Source: Sanyastnella coralliicola
GTDB lineage: Bacteria > Bacteroidota > Bacteroidia > Flavobacteriales_D > Sanyastnellaceae
Direction: 5' to 3'
Assembly: GCF_030845195.1 (NCBI RefSeq)
Contig: NZ_CP132543.1
Coordinates: forward strand, 389,501 to 453,500
DNA: 64,000 nucleotides
In this document: piece after piece, positions 16,802 through 25,287 of the stretch
How positions within the stretch are numbered: position 1 is the first letter of the stretch
Layout: every line of letters begins with the position of its first letter
The notes under the pieces: generated by a model
Databases searched by the model: none
What the model saw: only the letters and a program-made list of their open reading frames with translations
Told to the model about the DNA's origin: nothing
Translations under genes and position numbers: made by a program

Positions 16802-17623
16802 ATGGAAAACATTGACTGGAACGCCTGGATTGACAAAGGCGGAGAACTCATTATGAGCTACGCACCAAAGGTGCTACTTGCTATCCTGGTCCTCATCATT
16901 GGTATGAGAATCATCAAACTCGTTCAGAAAGCGGTACGCAAAGCATGCGATCGAAGTAAGATGGAGGAAGCCTTGAAGTCTTTTGTGGCTAGCCTTGCTG
17001 GATGGATCCTTAAAATTGTCCTTTTCATCGCTGTTGCTGACATGGTAGGCGTGGAAACAACAAGCTTCGTGGCCATTGTAGGTGCTGCTGGATTAGCAGT
17101 TGGATTAGCCCTTCAAGGAACCTTGGCAAACTTCGCCGGTGGAGTACTGATTATGATCTTCAAGCCATACAAAGTAGGTTCCTTGGTGGAGTCTCAAGGT
17201 GTACTAGGTGTAGTTAAGGAGATTCAGATCTTCAATACGGTACTGCTCACCCCAGAAAACAAAACAGCCATCATGCCGAATGGCGCTGTGATGAATAATC
17301 ATCTTATCAATTACACTCGAGAAGGAAAGATCCGAGTTGATTTGACGATCGGGGTGTCTTATGACTCAGATATTAAACAAGCGAAAGAGGTGATGATGAA
17401 CGTGATGTTGGCAGATGACCGTGTGTTGAAGGACCCTGCTCCGACATGTGCGGTTTCGGCACTTGCCGATAGTTCGGTAAATTTTGCTGTTCGTCCTTGG
17501 TGTCACCCAGATCATTACTGGGATGTATACTTCGATACATTGGAAAACTGTAAACTTGCGCTCGATAATGCGAACATTAGCATTCCGTTCCCGCAGGTGG
17601 ATGTACATATGATCAACAACTAA
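16802..17623 (+). CDS. Small-conductance mechanosensitive channel (MscS family)
   Basis: 273 residues, the usual length for MscS. Two N-terminal helices are followed by the pore helix with its Gly/Ala pattern (VGAAGLAVGLALQGTLANFAGGVLIM), the beta domain (YKVGSLVESQGVLGVVKEIQIFNTVL), and the alpha/beta tail (ALADSSVNFAVRPWC). It would open in the inner membrane on high tension and release solutes on hypo-osmotic shock. It shares an operon with an ECF sigma factor, suggesting regulation by envelope or osmotic stress. Confidence 0.94.
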   Translation: MENIDWNAWIDKGGELIMSYAPKVLLAILVLIIGMRIIKLVQKAVRKACDRSKMEEALKSFVASLAGWILKIVLFIAVADMVGVETTSFVAIVGAAGLAVGLALQGTLANFAGGVLIMIFKPYKVGSLVESQGVLGVVKEIQIFNTVLLTPENKTAIMPNGAVMNNHLINYTREGKIRVDLTIGVSYDSDIKQAKEVMMNVMLADDRVLKDPAPTCAVSALADSSVNFAVRPWCHPDHYWDVYFDTLENCKLALDNANISIPFPQVDVHMINN

Positions 17624-17647
17624 TTAGATCGAATCAATTTTAGAACG

Positions 17648-18622
17648 ATGAAAAAGCTACTTCTGTCGATCGCTCTTTTTTCGAGCGTGAGCCTATTTGC
17701 TCAAGATAGCCTACTGTCTGAACCAGAAAAGGAAAAGGTTTTCACAGCACTTCAGCAAGATGATGCTGCTCCAGCTGATACAAGCTGGAAGAAAGGGGGA
17801 ACCCTCGGACTCAACTTTAGCCAAGTTTACCTTGAAAACTGGGCTGCCGGTGGACAAAGTTCACTTTCTGGTACAGCGTTGGTCAACCTTTTCGCGAACT
17901 ACTCTAAAGGAAAAGCTTCTTGGGATAATACACTTGACCTTGCCTACGGACTTTTACGTCAAGGAGAAGAAGGAGTATTGATCAAGACCGATGACCGTAT
18001 TGACTTCGCTTCGAAATACGGTTACAAGGCTGGCAAGAAATGGTACTACAGCGCATTACTGAACTTCAGAACTCAGTTTGCACCAGGTTACGCTTTGGTT
18101 GACGGAGTGCCTGATGAGTCGAACATCATCTCTGACCTCTTGGCACCTGCCTACACATTGGCATCGCTCGGTATGGATTACAAGCCGAACAACAAGTTCA
18201 CGGCGTTCATCTCGCCAGCGACATACAAGATGACCATCGTAATGAATGATTCATTGGCTGACATCGGTGCTTTTGGAGTAGATCCAGGAGAGAACTTCCG
18301 ATCTGAGATCGGAGGATACGTTCGCGCAGCATACAACACTGCAGTGGTAGAGAACGTGAGCTTCCTAACAAAGATTGATCTCTTCTCCAACTACTTGAAC
18401 AACCCAGGAAACATTGATGTTAACTGGGAAGTATTGATCTCAATGAAGATCAACGAGTTCATGAACGCAACGGTCTCTACACAATTGTTGTACGATGATG
18501 ATATCGCCCTTCAAAAGAAGGATGAGGTATTCAACGACGAAGGTGTTTTGATCGATTCAGGTCGAGGACCCGGAGTACAGTTTAAAGAAGTACTAGCGAT
18601 CGGATTCAGTTACAAGTTCTGA
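17648..18622 (+). CDS. DUF3078 family exported protein
   Basis: 324 residues with a signal peptide (SLFAQ cleavage region). The sequence W..GG..GLNFSQVYLENWAAGGQSS and the later SKYGYKAGKKWYYSALLNFRTQF are typical of DUF3078, a Bacteroidota family with predicted outer-membrane beta-barrel character. Function is unknown. Last gene of the sigma/MscS operon (24 bp after the channel gene) and followed by a strong terminator. Confidence 0.85.
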   Translation: MKKLLLSIALFSSVSLFAQDSLLSEPEKEKVFTALQQDDAAPADTSWKKGGTLGLNFSQVYLENWAAGGQSSLSGTALVNLFANYSKGKASWDNTLDLAYGLLRQGEEGVLIKTDDRIDFASKYGYKAGKKWYYSALLNFRTQFAPGYALVDGVPDESNIISDLLAPAYTLASLGMDYKPNNKFTAFISPATYKMTIVMNDSLADIGAFGVDPGENFRSEIGGYVRAAYNTAVVENVSFLTKIDLFSNYLNNPGNIDVNWEVLISMKINEFMNATVSTQLLYDDDIALQKKDEVFNDEGVLIDSGRGPGVQFKEVLAIGFSYKF

Positions 18623-18638
18623 TCACTAAGAGATATTG

Positions 18639-18668
18639 AAAAAGGCGCCCTTGAGGCGCCTTTTTTAT
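18639..18668. terminator. Bidirectional terminator between convergent genes
   Basis: Stem AAAAGGCGCC/GGCGCCTTTT with a short loop and T-runs on both strands. It serves the DUF3078 operon (plus) and the small membrane protein gene (minus). Confidence 0.88.
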
Positions 18669-18678
18669 TTCATGTTCT

Positions 18679-19128
18679 TTATGCATCGAGCACTTCAGAA
18701 GGTATATCCGTTTCAGGGGGATCCTTCTTCGAAATCATCCACGCGAACCATGCCATTGGGATATAAGCTAGCGCTAGGTCTAGTATAATGAACCAGGTTG
18801 GTGAAGGAATGAGTGCAGCGGCGGTGATTCCACCCAATAGGAACCAGATTCCTAATGCCAAGGCAATGCTGATGCGTTTAGTAGCTGCAAGTCTTACAGC
18901 TACCCAAGCACCCACTAAGGTTCCAATAGCATGACCTAGGAATGGTCCGACGAAGTGTTTGCCTTCGAATTTATCTGCATTATCAATAATGGATTGCATG
19001 TCATTGACATCCACTCCTTCAGGAGCGGGTATCATCATGCCAATCACTTGGATTAGGCCCATGTTGACGATGGATCCAGCGACGATTCCTGCTATGATAG
19101 CAAGTACATTTCTGAGGATAGGGTTCAT
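18679..19128 (-). CDS. Four-helix integral membrane protein, unknown function
   Basis: 149 residues with four hydrophobic segments (starting near residues 7, 62, 86 and 110) and a polar external loop (EGVDVNDMQSIIDNADKFEG). The pattern of a conserved HFVGPFLGHAIGTLVGAW stretch is common in short Bacteroidota membrane proteins, but I do not know a function. Single-gene unit between the terminator and the helicase gene. Confidence 0.8.
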   Translation of the reverse strand: MNPILRNVLAIIAGIVAGSIVNMGLIQVIGMMIPAPEGVDVNDMQSIIDNADKFEGKHFVGPFLGHAIGTLVGAWVAVRLAATKRISIALALGIWFLLGGITAAALIPSPTWFIILDLALAYIPMAWFAWMISKKDPPETDIPSEVLDA

Positions 19129-19189
19129 AAGGTTTGATTAAGGACTCCCCAATATAGAAGAATCTACCTAGAACCCAGGGAGCTACGAA

Positions 19190-20656
19190 TTAACGACGTT
19201 TCCCTTTTTTCTTTCCGTATGAAGACTTCTTACGACCGTGCTTGAACTCTTTTCTACCGCCATTGCGCTTGTTGTAGCCTTTTGGCCCCTTCTTTCGCCA
19301 TCTAGGTTCTTCATCGCTATCGCGGAATCGTCCTTTCGTAGTAGCAGCGTCTAGTGATAGATCAATTTCAAGTCGCTCCACTTCACGAGTCAATAAACGA
19401 GCAATCAACTCGTCTTTACCCATGTCTTTTAGGATGCCACGTGCTTTATTGAAAAGCTGGTCATCTAACAAAGGACTTACTCGCTGCTGTTCTATCTTAC
19501 GAGCCCACTCTTCTACGCGGATTTCTTGAATCAACTCAGCGGTAGGGATCGAAATCTCACGGAAACGAATTTTAAGATCACGACTAAGTCGATCAATACG
19601 GTGCTTGTCACGTCCGCCAACGAATGAAATAGAAGTTCCTTTCTTTCCAGCGCGTGCCGTACGTCCACTGCGGTGAGTGTAGAACGCAGAATCATCTGGC
19701 AAGCTGTAGTGGAACACGTGTGTCAAGTCTGAGACATCAATACCACGCGCAGCTACGTCAGTCGCTACAAGTACTTGAAGGTCATGGTTCTTGAAACGAC
19801 GCATTACACGATCGCGCTGATGCTGGCTCAAATCTCCGTGAAGAGAATCAGCGCGGTAGCCCTTTTTGAAGAGCTCATCAGAGGTGTTTTGTGTATCTCT
19901 CTTTGTTCGACAGAATACAATACCTCGCATATCTGGAGTCACATCCATGAAACGCTTGAGCGCTTCTAGCTTATCCGACATACGCACCACCACGAAACGG
20001 TGATCAATGTTCTTATTGACTTCGTTTTTCTGGCTGACCTTAATCTCCATCGGGTCCTCCATGTATTCCTGAACAATGCGACGAATCTCTTTCGACATCG
20101 TGGCACTGAATAGCCATGTGAGTTTTTCCTCAGGAGTGTAGCTCAAAATACGATCAAGGTCCTCCTTGAAGCCCATGTTCAACATCTCATCAGCTTCGTC
20201 AAGAACCATGATGCGAAGTTGCCCGAGTTTTACCGCCTTACGTTGGATAAGGTCGATCAAACGTCCAGGTGTAGCGATGATCACGTGTTGTGGACGTTCC
20301 AAGGCTTTCAATTGGGGAACAATACTAGCTCCACCATAGACACAAAGGATGTTGATTTTCTCGCGGTACTTTCCAAACAATTTGATCTGTTCGGCAATCT
20401 GCTGACCCAATTCTCGGGTAGGTGCCAAGATCAACGCCTGGGTGTATCGTTTTGATGGATCGATATGCTCCAACATCGGAAGCCCGAACGCCGCTGTCTT
20501 ACCTGTACCTGTCTGCGCGAGGCCAATCAAGTCAGTAAACCCAGAAATGAGCTCGGGGATGGCTTTCGCCTGAATTTCGCTTGGCTTTTCAAATCCGATC
20601 TCTCGGATTGCCCTTAAACTAGGCTCTGAAAGCCCCAGGTGATCAAATGATGACAA
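19190..20656 (-). CDS. DEAD-box RNA helicase (TTG start)
   Basis: 488 residues. Motifs in order: Q motif (GFEKPSEIQAKAIP), Walker A AQTGTGKT, PTRELGQQ, DEAD in VLDEADEML, SAT in LFSATMSKE, ATDVAARGID and HRSGRTARAG. The tail after residue ~420 is highly basic and rich in Gly, Lys and Arg, as in the DeaD/CsdA and RhlE groups, and should bind RNA. The start is a TTG at 20656 (no ATG is available upstream in frame). A GACCTTTG promoter-like element lies 26 bases upstream. Likely role: ribosome assembly or cold-related RNA unwinding. Confidence 0.95.
   Translation of the reverse strand: MSSFDHLGLSEPSLRAIREIGFEKPSEIQAKAIPELISGFTDLIGLAQTGTGKTAAFGLPMLEHIDPSKRYTQALILAPTRELGQQIAEQIKLFGKYREKINILCVYGGASIVPQLKALERPQHVIIATPGRLIDLIQRKAVKLGQLRIMVLDEADEMLNMGFKEDLDRILSYTPEEKLTWLFSATMSKEIRRIVQEYMEDPMEIKVSQKNEVNKNIDHRFVVVRMSDKLEALKRFMDVTPDMRGIVFCRTKRDTQNTSDELFKKGYRADSLHGDLSQHQRDRVMRRFKNHDLQVLVATDVAARGIDVSDLTHVFHYSLPDDSAFYTHRSGRTARAGKKGTSISFVGGRDKHRIDRLSRDLKIRFREISIPTAELIQEIRVEEWARKIEQQRVSPLLDDQLFNKARGILKDMGKDELIARLLTREVERLEIDLSLDAATTKGRFRDSDEEPRWRKKGPKGYNKRNGGRKEFKHGRKKSSYGKKKGKRR
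19314..19328 (+). repeat. One-mismatch copy of the dispersed TTCGCTAGCGCGGAAT motif
   Basis: TCGCTATCGCGGAAT inside the helicase gene, antisense to it, differs from the motif at one base. Weakest member of the set and possibly chance. Confidence 0.35.
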
Positions 20657-20681
20657 GTGGGATTGTTTAAAAAGTAAGGTG

Positions 20682-20689
20682 CAAAGGTC
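20682..20689 (-). promoter_or_regulatory. -7-like element GACCTTTG of the helicase gene
   Basis: One mismatch to TAnnTTTG, 25 bases upstream of the TTG start on the minus strand. Confidence 0.4.
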
Positions 20690-20695
20690 GTCTAT

Positions 20696-21172
20696 TTATT
20701 TCGAATGACCTTCATTTTCAGGGAATTTGAGCTTCATTCCTTCATGTGAAGCAACAAATCCTAGCTTTTCATAGAAGCGAAGTGCGTCTGGACGTTGCTT
20801 GTCAGTGGTAAGTTGCAGTAAATGAGCGCCTTTGCTTCTTGCTCTTGCGATGGCCCATCGGAATGCCTGTTCACCTAAACCTTGACCTCGCATATGCTCA
20901 TGAATTCGTACCCCTTCAATTTGAGCTCTGGTTCCCCCTTGGTAAGTCAAATAGGGGATGAACGTCAATTGGAAACAACCCACTACTTCTCCTTCATGGT
21001 CTAGCACCATTAATTCTTGATTCTCATCTGCGTCAATTCGGGCGAAGGCGGCTGTGTACTTGCTGTTTAGCGGAAGAGTCGCATCCTCACGATGCTCCCC
21101 AAGCTTGTCATTGGCAAGCAAGAGCACTATGGCGGTGAGATCTGAATCGGTGGCTTGACGTATGGTGATCAT
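20696..21172 (-). CDS. GNAT-family N-acetyltransferase
   Basis: 158 residues forming one GNAT domain: N-terminal ITIRQATDSDLTAI, central beta strands, the acetyl-CoA loop RGQGLGEQAFRWA (R/Q-x-x-G-x-G/A) at about 115-120, and the C-terminal ALRFYEKLGF. Substrate unknown. Its ATG overlaps the stop of the 97-residue membrane protein gene (ATGA), so the two are coupled. Confidence 0.92.
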   Translation of the reverse strand: MITIRQATDSDLTAIVLLLANDKLGEHREDATLPLNSKYTAAFARIDADENQELMVLDHEGEVVGCFQLTFIPYLTYQGGTRAQIEGVRIHEHMRGQGLGEQAFRWAIARARSKGAHLLQLTTDKQRPDALRFYEKLGFVASHEGMKLKFPENEGHSK

Positions 21173-21462
21173 GAATCAAATAAGACGGGTTGAATGTACA
21201 CAAAGTACACCATTACCGCCGCCGAAGCTAAGACGAGAGCCAAGATTAGCAAGCGCCGATTTTGTTTACGTCTAGCTTGTTGGAATTCTGCTTTAAGGGC
21301 AGCTAATCGCACAGGGTCTGGCTCAGGTAGATCAAGATAGATTTCCTTTCGATGTTCGTCTGAATGCCTTGACTTACGATGACTCGTTGTGGCATATTTC
21401 GCGGCGTCACGATTCTCTTTGATGGCCTTCCGCATGGCCGATATGCTTCCGAAGTTTCCCAT
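21169..21462 (-). CDS. Small single-span membrane protein
   Basis: 97 residues: a basic, polar N-terminal two-thirds (KSRHSDEHRKE) and one transmembrane segment (RLLILALVLASAAVMVYFVYI, ~70-91) near the C-terminus. No known family. It is translationally coupled to the GNAT gene. Confidence 0.75.
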   Translation of the reverse strand: MGNFGSISAMRKAIKENRDAAKYATTSHRKSRHSDEHRKEIYLDLPEPDPVRLAALKAEFQQARRKQNRRLLILALVLASAAVMVYFVYIQPVLFDS

Positions 21463-21562
21463 GTCTTATTCTATGGAAAACAGAGGGTTGCAGCCGAATA
21501 TAGTGGCGAACGGAATCTAAAGAATTCCCAGCGGTAGCTGGAAATGACGAAAAAATGGGGAT

Positions 21563-22603
21563 TTACATCAAAACACCATTATTGGCTTCAATACCCGGTG
21601 GAATTTCTTTCTCATCAAGCATTTGTCTTAAGTCAATCTCAATGGTTCGACAAAGGCTCAACATTGGTATATCATTCCCGAGGCCCTCAAAGGGGTTTTC
21701 ACTGTAATCACCAATCAATTCCATCATCATGTAAATCCAGCTTACAACGACTAGAATCGGGATAGCAACCCAGATTCCGTAGCTACCCATTTCCGCAAAT
21801 TGCGGTAAGAGTCCGAAAGGCAAGAGAAAGATGAATATACTCACGAAGATAAAGCTCATATTCGCGTACTGACGAGGGAAAGGGAACTTCTTAATGCGTT
21901 CACATCTTCCTTGATGGATGTAGAGATCGCCTAAGATTTTCTGAAGTGACGTATGGCGGAAACTATCGATAACTCCTGCTTCGTAGAGCGCTTTCAGGTC
22001 TTCGCCTTGACGATCAACTAAGAAGGTAGCCTTGTTCTTTTTATCAGCCATAATGGCTTGTTCCTCCTTGCTTGTGCAACGCTGAATGACATCTTCATGA
22101 TCTCGATCTTTAATGAGCCCAAGCCCAAAGCGCTTCATTCGGTTTTCTGTCGTTCGCGCCACGTGGAATCCTTGATTAATGTGCTCCCATTCCGTTGGAA
22201 CCAACAAGTTCAAGCGCAATTGGTACAACCAAGCGATGTGGCGGTGAATCAGGCGGGTTTTGATTTCATCCAGCTCTTGATCTGAAAGCGCTTCCTTCCC
22301 TTCAAAGCCACCTATGGAATAGCCTTTAACAGCGGTGCCCCATTCGCGACTGCTATTGACAATGGCGCCCCAGATTTTCCGAGCTTCCCACATGCGATCG
22401 TAAGACTGATTGTTTTTGAAACCTACATAGAAAGCGACTGCAGTACCAATCACACTCACTGGTATCCATGAGACATAAAAAACAGAACCATCGGTGTAAT
22501 AGTACAGCGCTGCTACTGCGGTCATCCACAAGGTAAGCCAGGCAATGTGCCCGCCACTGAATGATAAGATGCCTTTGACCCCAAAGGATTTATAGATGTA
22601 CAT
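21563..22603 (-). CDS. Bestrophin-family (UPF0187) membrane protein
   Basis: 346 residues. The N-terminal helix region and the NNQSYDRMWEARKIWGAIVNSSREWG segment are characteristic of bacterial bestrophin homologues, which form pentameric ion channels in the inner membrane; the C-terminal NPFEGLGNDIPM is also conserved in the family. Bacterial members described so far conduct cations. The gene begins 7 bp after the stop of the 180-residue gene, so the two likely form an operon. Confidence 0.93.
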   Translation of the reverse strand: MYIYKSFGVKGILSFSGGHIAWLTLWMTAVAALYYYTDGSVFYVSWIPVSVIGTAVAFYVGFKNNQSYDRMWEARKIWGAIVNSSREWGTAVKGYSIGGFEGKEALSDQELDEIKTRLIHRHIAWLYQLRLNLLVPTEWEHINQGFHVARTTENRMKRFGLGLIKDRDHEDVIQRCTSKEEQAIMADKKNKATFLVDRQGEDLKALYEAGVIDSFRHTSLQKILGDLYIHQGRCERIKKFPFPRQYANMSFIFVSIFIFLLPFGLLPQFAEMGSYGIWVAIPILVVVSWIYMMMELIGDYSENPFEGLGNDIPMLSLCRTIEIDLRQMLDEKEIPPGIEANNGVLM

Positions 22604-22609
22604 AGGTGC

Positions 22610-23152
22610 TTAGTTGACTTTGACTAGGTTAATCAATTCAGTCATGCGGCCATCGGTTTTTGAGAGCAGCAATTCATTTTCTCCTGGTGACAGAACCTTG
22701 AATGTTCCGGTCAGGGGAGGGCCACCAGGGGTAGATTCAAGGGCAAATACCCAAGTGGTATCAGTAGCCTGAAACTCGCGTTGAACCCACTGTGATTTCC
22801 CATCTCCGAACTTAATTCGGTCACTGTCCACCACAATTTTTAGGTTTCCATCCCAGCTTTCGGTCAGATCATCAATATGAATATTGTCGCCCCCAAGATC
22901 AGTTGTTTGTGTCCATTTGATCACATTCCAGTAGGTAGCTGATGCTGAGCCTGCCTGCTCAGGCTTCTCACCATACTTCGCCAAGATGTAAATCAAGCCT
23001 CCAAATCCTAACACAAAAGTGAGGATGGCGCTAATTTTCATCATCCTAGCTTTTCGGGCATAGCCAAAGATGTAGAGGGCAATTCCAAGAACGGTGGCGA
23101 TGGCGCAAGCAACGCTGATTAATCCGATAGTAGCCATGGGCTGAATTTGCAT
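22610..23152 (-). CDS. Membrane-anchored protein with a C-terminal soluble domain
   Basis: 180 residues: two hydrophobic segments (~7-29 and ~38-60), then a soluble domain of about 110 residues rich in beta strands that I cannot assign. The start may also be the ATG at 23137 (MATIGLIS); both keep the first helix. It is upstream of and probably cotranscribed with the bestrophin gene, so a link with that channel is possible. Confidence 0.75.
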   Translation of the reverse strand: MQIQPMATIGLISVACAIATVLGIALYIFGYARKARMMKISAILTFVLGFGGLIYILAKYGEKPEQAGSASATYWNVIKWTQTTDLGGDNIHIDDLTESWDGNLKIVVDSDRIKFGDGKSQWVQREFQATDTTWVFALESTPGGPPLTGTFKVLSPGENELLLSKTDGRMTELINLVKVN

Positions 23153-23194
23153 AAAATTAATGGAAGATTAACGCTGGAAACGAATAGGATATCA

Positions 23195-23202
23195 GACCTT
23201 TG
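23195..23202 (+). promoter_or_regulatory. -7-like element GACCTTTG upstream of the T9SS gene at 23222
   Basis: One mismatch to TAnnTTTG, followed by CGGCG, 19 bases before the ATG. Confidence 0.4.
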
Positions 23203-23221
23203 CGGCGCAAAAACGAAAAAC

Positions 23222-24226
23222 ATGCTTCGCTCTCTCATTGGCGTTTTGTTCATGTTACCTCTAGCCGCTCAGGCTCAATGCCTTTCCGGAACCCTCAGTG
23301 TTTCCGGGGCAGGGTGTGGATGTCTTGGTGGTTGTAACCTCCTGGCATACGGCGGACCCAATTGCGGTGCGGGTACTTCAGGGAATTGTGATGGCGGACA
23401 ACAATCGATGTCTGTTTGGATTGATACCCAAGATGCATCCTGCGAAATTCAAGTAGAAGCGCGTATGTCTAACCGTCCTGGTTGTACAGCCAGCGGGGCA
23501 GATAGTGGAGATCAATTGAGGGTAAGAAACAGCGCTGGTTCTTCACCCTGGATGACCGGTGCAAGCAATTCAACGCTGTACGATTCACATACCCAAACGG
23601 GCGGATATATTGTTGTTGAAGGTTCGGCGAATCGCGCTGATGAAATCATTACCTACGACGTGAATTACGTCGATGGAACCTGTCCCTTCTGCATTCTTCT
23701 TCCGGTGACTTACACCAGTTTCGACGCCTATTTAGATGGAACCGATCTCTTACTGAGTTGGGAAACGGCTTCAGAACAAGATAATCAAGGCTTCTACGTA
23801 GAAATTGGACGCACGCTTGCTGATTTTGAACCGGTTCAGTTTGTACCTGGCAATGGTAATTCGAGTGTTTCGAACACCTACCATCACATGCTAGATCTCC
23901 ATGCCGGAGGCAGTTACTACGTTCGACTTCGCCAGCAAGACTTCAACGGCATGTTCACCTATTCGCCGGTGATTGAAGTAAGCTTGCCATACTACGAAAC
24001 CTTCGATGTTTCGTTTGTTTCTGAACGTGCTCAAATTCGTTACCAAGGGAAGTCAATCCAAGCCTGTCAGTTTTCGGTCTATTCGTTCAGCGGTCAATTG
24101 ATCCAGCAACAAACACAAACGATGGATGAAGGTGAGGTGTTTGAAATGGATCTGAACATTCACCGCGGTATTCTTCATGTGATGGATGCTGACGGAAATA
24201 TATTCCGCCAGAAGTTCGTTTTCTAG
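23222..24226 (+). CDS. Secreted cysteine/glycine-rich protein with T9SS-type C-terminus
   Basis: Start at MLRSLIGVLF (23222), which gives a signal peptide ending AQAQ; 334 residues. The N-terminal domain (20-160) has many Cys and Gly (GAGCGCLGGCN) and no family I recognise. The segment LPVTYTSFDAYLDGTDLLLSWETASE..NQGFYVE is the fibronectin-like linker that commonly precedes T9SS sorting domains, and the C-terminus (FSVYSFSGQL ... GILHVMDADGN..RQKFVF) fits a type A sorting domain, though without the usual YPNP motif. Probably a secreted or surface protein. Confidence 0.8.
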   Translation: MLRSLIGVLFMLPLAAQAQCLSGTLSVSGAGCGCLGGCNLLAYGGPNCGAGTSGNCDGGQQSMSVWIDTQDASCEIQVEARMSNRPGCTASGADSGDQLRVRNSAGSSPWMTGASNSTLYDSHTQTGGYIVVEGSANRADEIITYDVNYVDGTCPFCILLPVTYTSFDAYLDGTDLLLSWETASEQDNQGFYVEIGRTLADFEPVQFVPGNGNSSVSNTYHHMLDLHAGGSYYVRLRQQDFNGMFTYSPVIEVSLPYYETFDVSFVSERAQIRYQGKSIQACQFSVYSFSGQLIQQQTQTMDEGEVFEMDLNIHRGILHVMDADGNIFRQKFVF

Positions 24227-24254
24227 AGGTTACTACCTTCGTGAAAACTACCTT

Positions 24255-25253
24255 ATGCGTCCCCTTCTTCACCTTTCACTCTTCCTTTTTCTCTTTATTT
24301 CGCTAGCGCGGAATGGCTATACCCAACATCCGGAGAACCTTGTTTTTGAAGGTGCTGGAATTCGCGGACTCGCCTACGGGGGAGTAATAGAGGCTTTAAA
24401 TGAACAAGGTCATCTAGATTCATTGCAACGCGTTGGAGGTACCTCAGCTGGAGCGGTAACCGCTTTGTTACTTTCCCTACGCTATGAGCCCGAAGAGATT
24501 ATTCGCATCATAGAATCTACACCCTGGGAAAGTTTCAATGATGCCCAAGTTCCTTTTTTAGCTTCGGGAGTTTATCGCATGAATAAGCACTACGGTTGGT
24601 ACCCAGGTGATCAGTTCCATGAGTGGATTGCCTCTGTCATTGCTTTGAAAACAGGAAGTACAGAAACCACCTTCGCTGAGGCCAGAAATGCCGGGTTCCT
24701 CGATCTCTATGTAACAGCCACTTCTGTGAACCGTCAAGAACTGGTGTACTTATCAGTCGAGACCTATCCAGAAATGCGTCTTTCGGATGCGATGCGCATT
24801 GCGATTTCAATTCCCTTCTATTTCGAAGCTGTACCGATTACTGCAGAGGGAGAAGTAGTAGAAGATCCATCCAGTAGTTCTGTTCAACATCTCTTAATTG
24901 ATGGAGGACTACTTGCGAACTACCCAATTCATATGTTCGATCGATCAGATGGGCAAAACTCAGGAATAACCATTGGCGTTCGCATGGATACCCCTGAACA
25001 AATTGATGCTGACCAGCAGCGTGAAGGTTTGGTAGACCTTGATATCAACTCATTGCAAAGCTATACTGAAGCCTTGTATGTCTTGACCCTAGAGACATTA
25101 AGTCGAAACAGCATGTCAGAAGACGATTGGAGTCGAACAATCAGTGTTTCGACTGAAGGGATTGGTCCGCGCATTCGAGAATTATCAATGGAAGAAAGAA
25201 GGTCGTTAATCGAAAGTGGAAAGAAGGCGGTTGACGATTTTCTGAACGACTAA
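24255..25253 (+). CDS. Patatin-like phospholipase with signal peptide
   Basis: Start at MRPLLHLSLF (24255), 332 residues, beginning with a signal peptide (ending near GYTQ). Patatin motifs are complete: the oxyanion loop GAGIRG (33-38), the nucleophile elbow GGTSAG (Ser64) and the catalytic Asp in IDGG. This Ser-Asp dyad hydrolyses acyl esters of phospholipids. An exported patatin would act in the periplasm or at the outer membrane. A dispersed TTCGCTAGCGCGGAAT repeat lies within the signal-peptide coding part. Promoter-like TACCTTCG at 24234-24241. Confidence 0.9.
   Translation: MRPLLHLSLFLFLFISLARNGYTQHPENLVFEGAGIRGLAYGGVIEALNEQGHLDSLQRVGGTSAGAVTALLLSLRYEPEEIIRIIESTPWESFNDAQVPFLASGVYRMNKHYGWYPGDQFHEWIASVIALKTGSTETTFAEARNAGFLDLYVTATSVNRQELVYLSVETYPEMRLSDAMRIAISIPFYFEAVPITAEGEVVEDPSSSSVQHLLIDGGLLANYPIHMFDRSDGQNSGITIGVRMDTPEQIDADQQREGLVDLDINSLQSYTEALYVLTLETLSRNSMSEDDWSRTISVSTEGIGPRIRELSMEERRSLIESGKKAVDDFLND
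24299..24314 (+). repeat. Dispersed 16-bp repeat TTCGCTAGCGCGGAAT, copy 1
   Basis: Exact copy within the patatin gene (codes S-L-A-R-N). Flanks TTA before and GG after are shared with copy 2 at 27366, so the identity between those two runs to 22 bp. Confidence 0.7.
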
Positions 25254-25263
25254 GCTCTTCGCC

Positions 25264-25271
25264 TATATTTG
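25264..25271 (+). promoter_or_regulatory. -7 element TATATTTG of fabD
   Basis: Exact TAnnTTTG match ending 16 bases before the ATG at 25288, directly after the stop of the patatin gene. Confidence 0.55.
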
Positions 25272-25287
25272 CCGAAATCTTCAGATT

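Noticed and set aside
16312-16851. 179-residue minus-strand ORF
   Set aside because: Antisense to two MscS-like genes; no domain.
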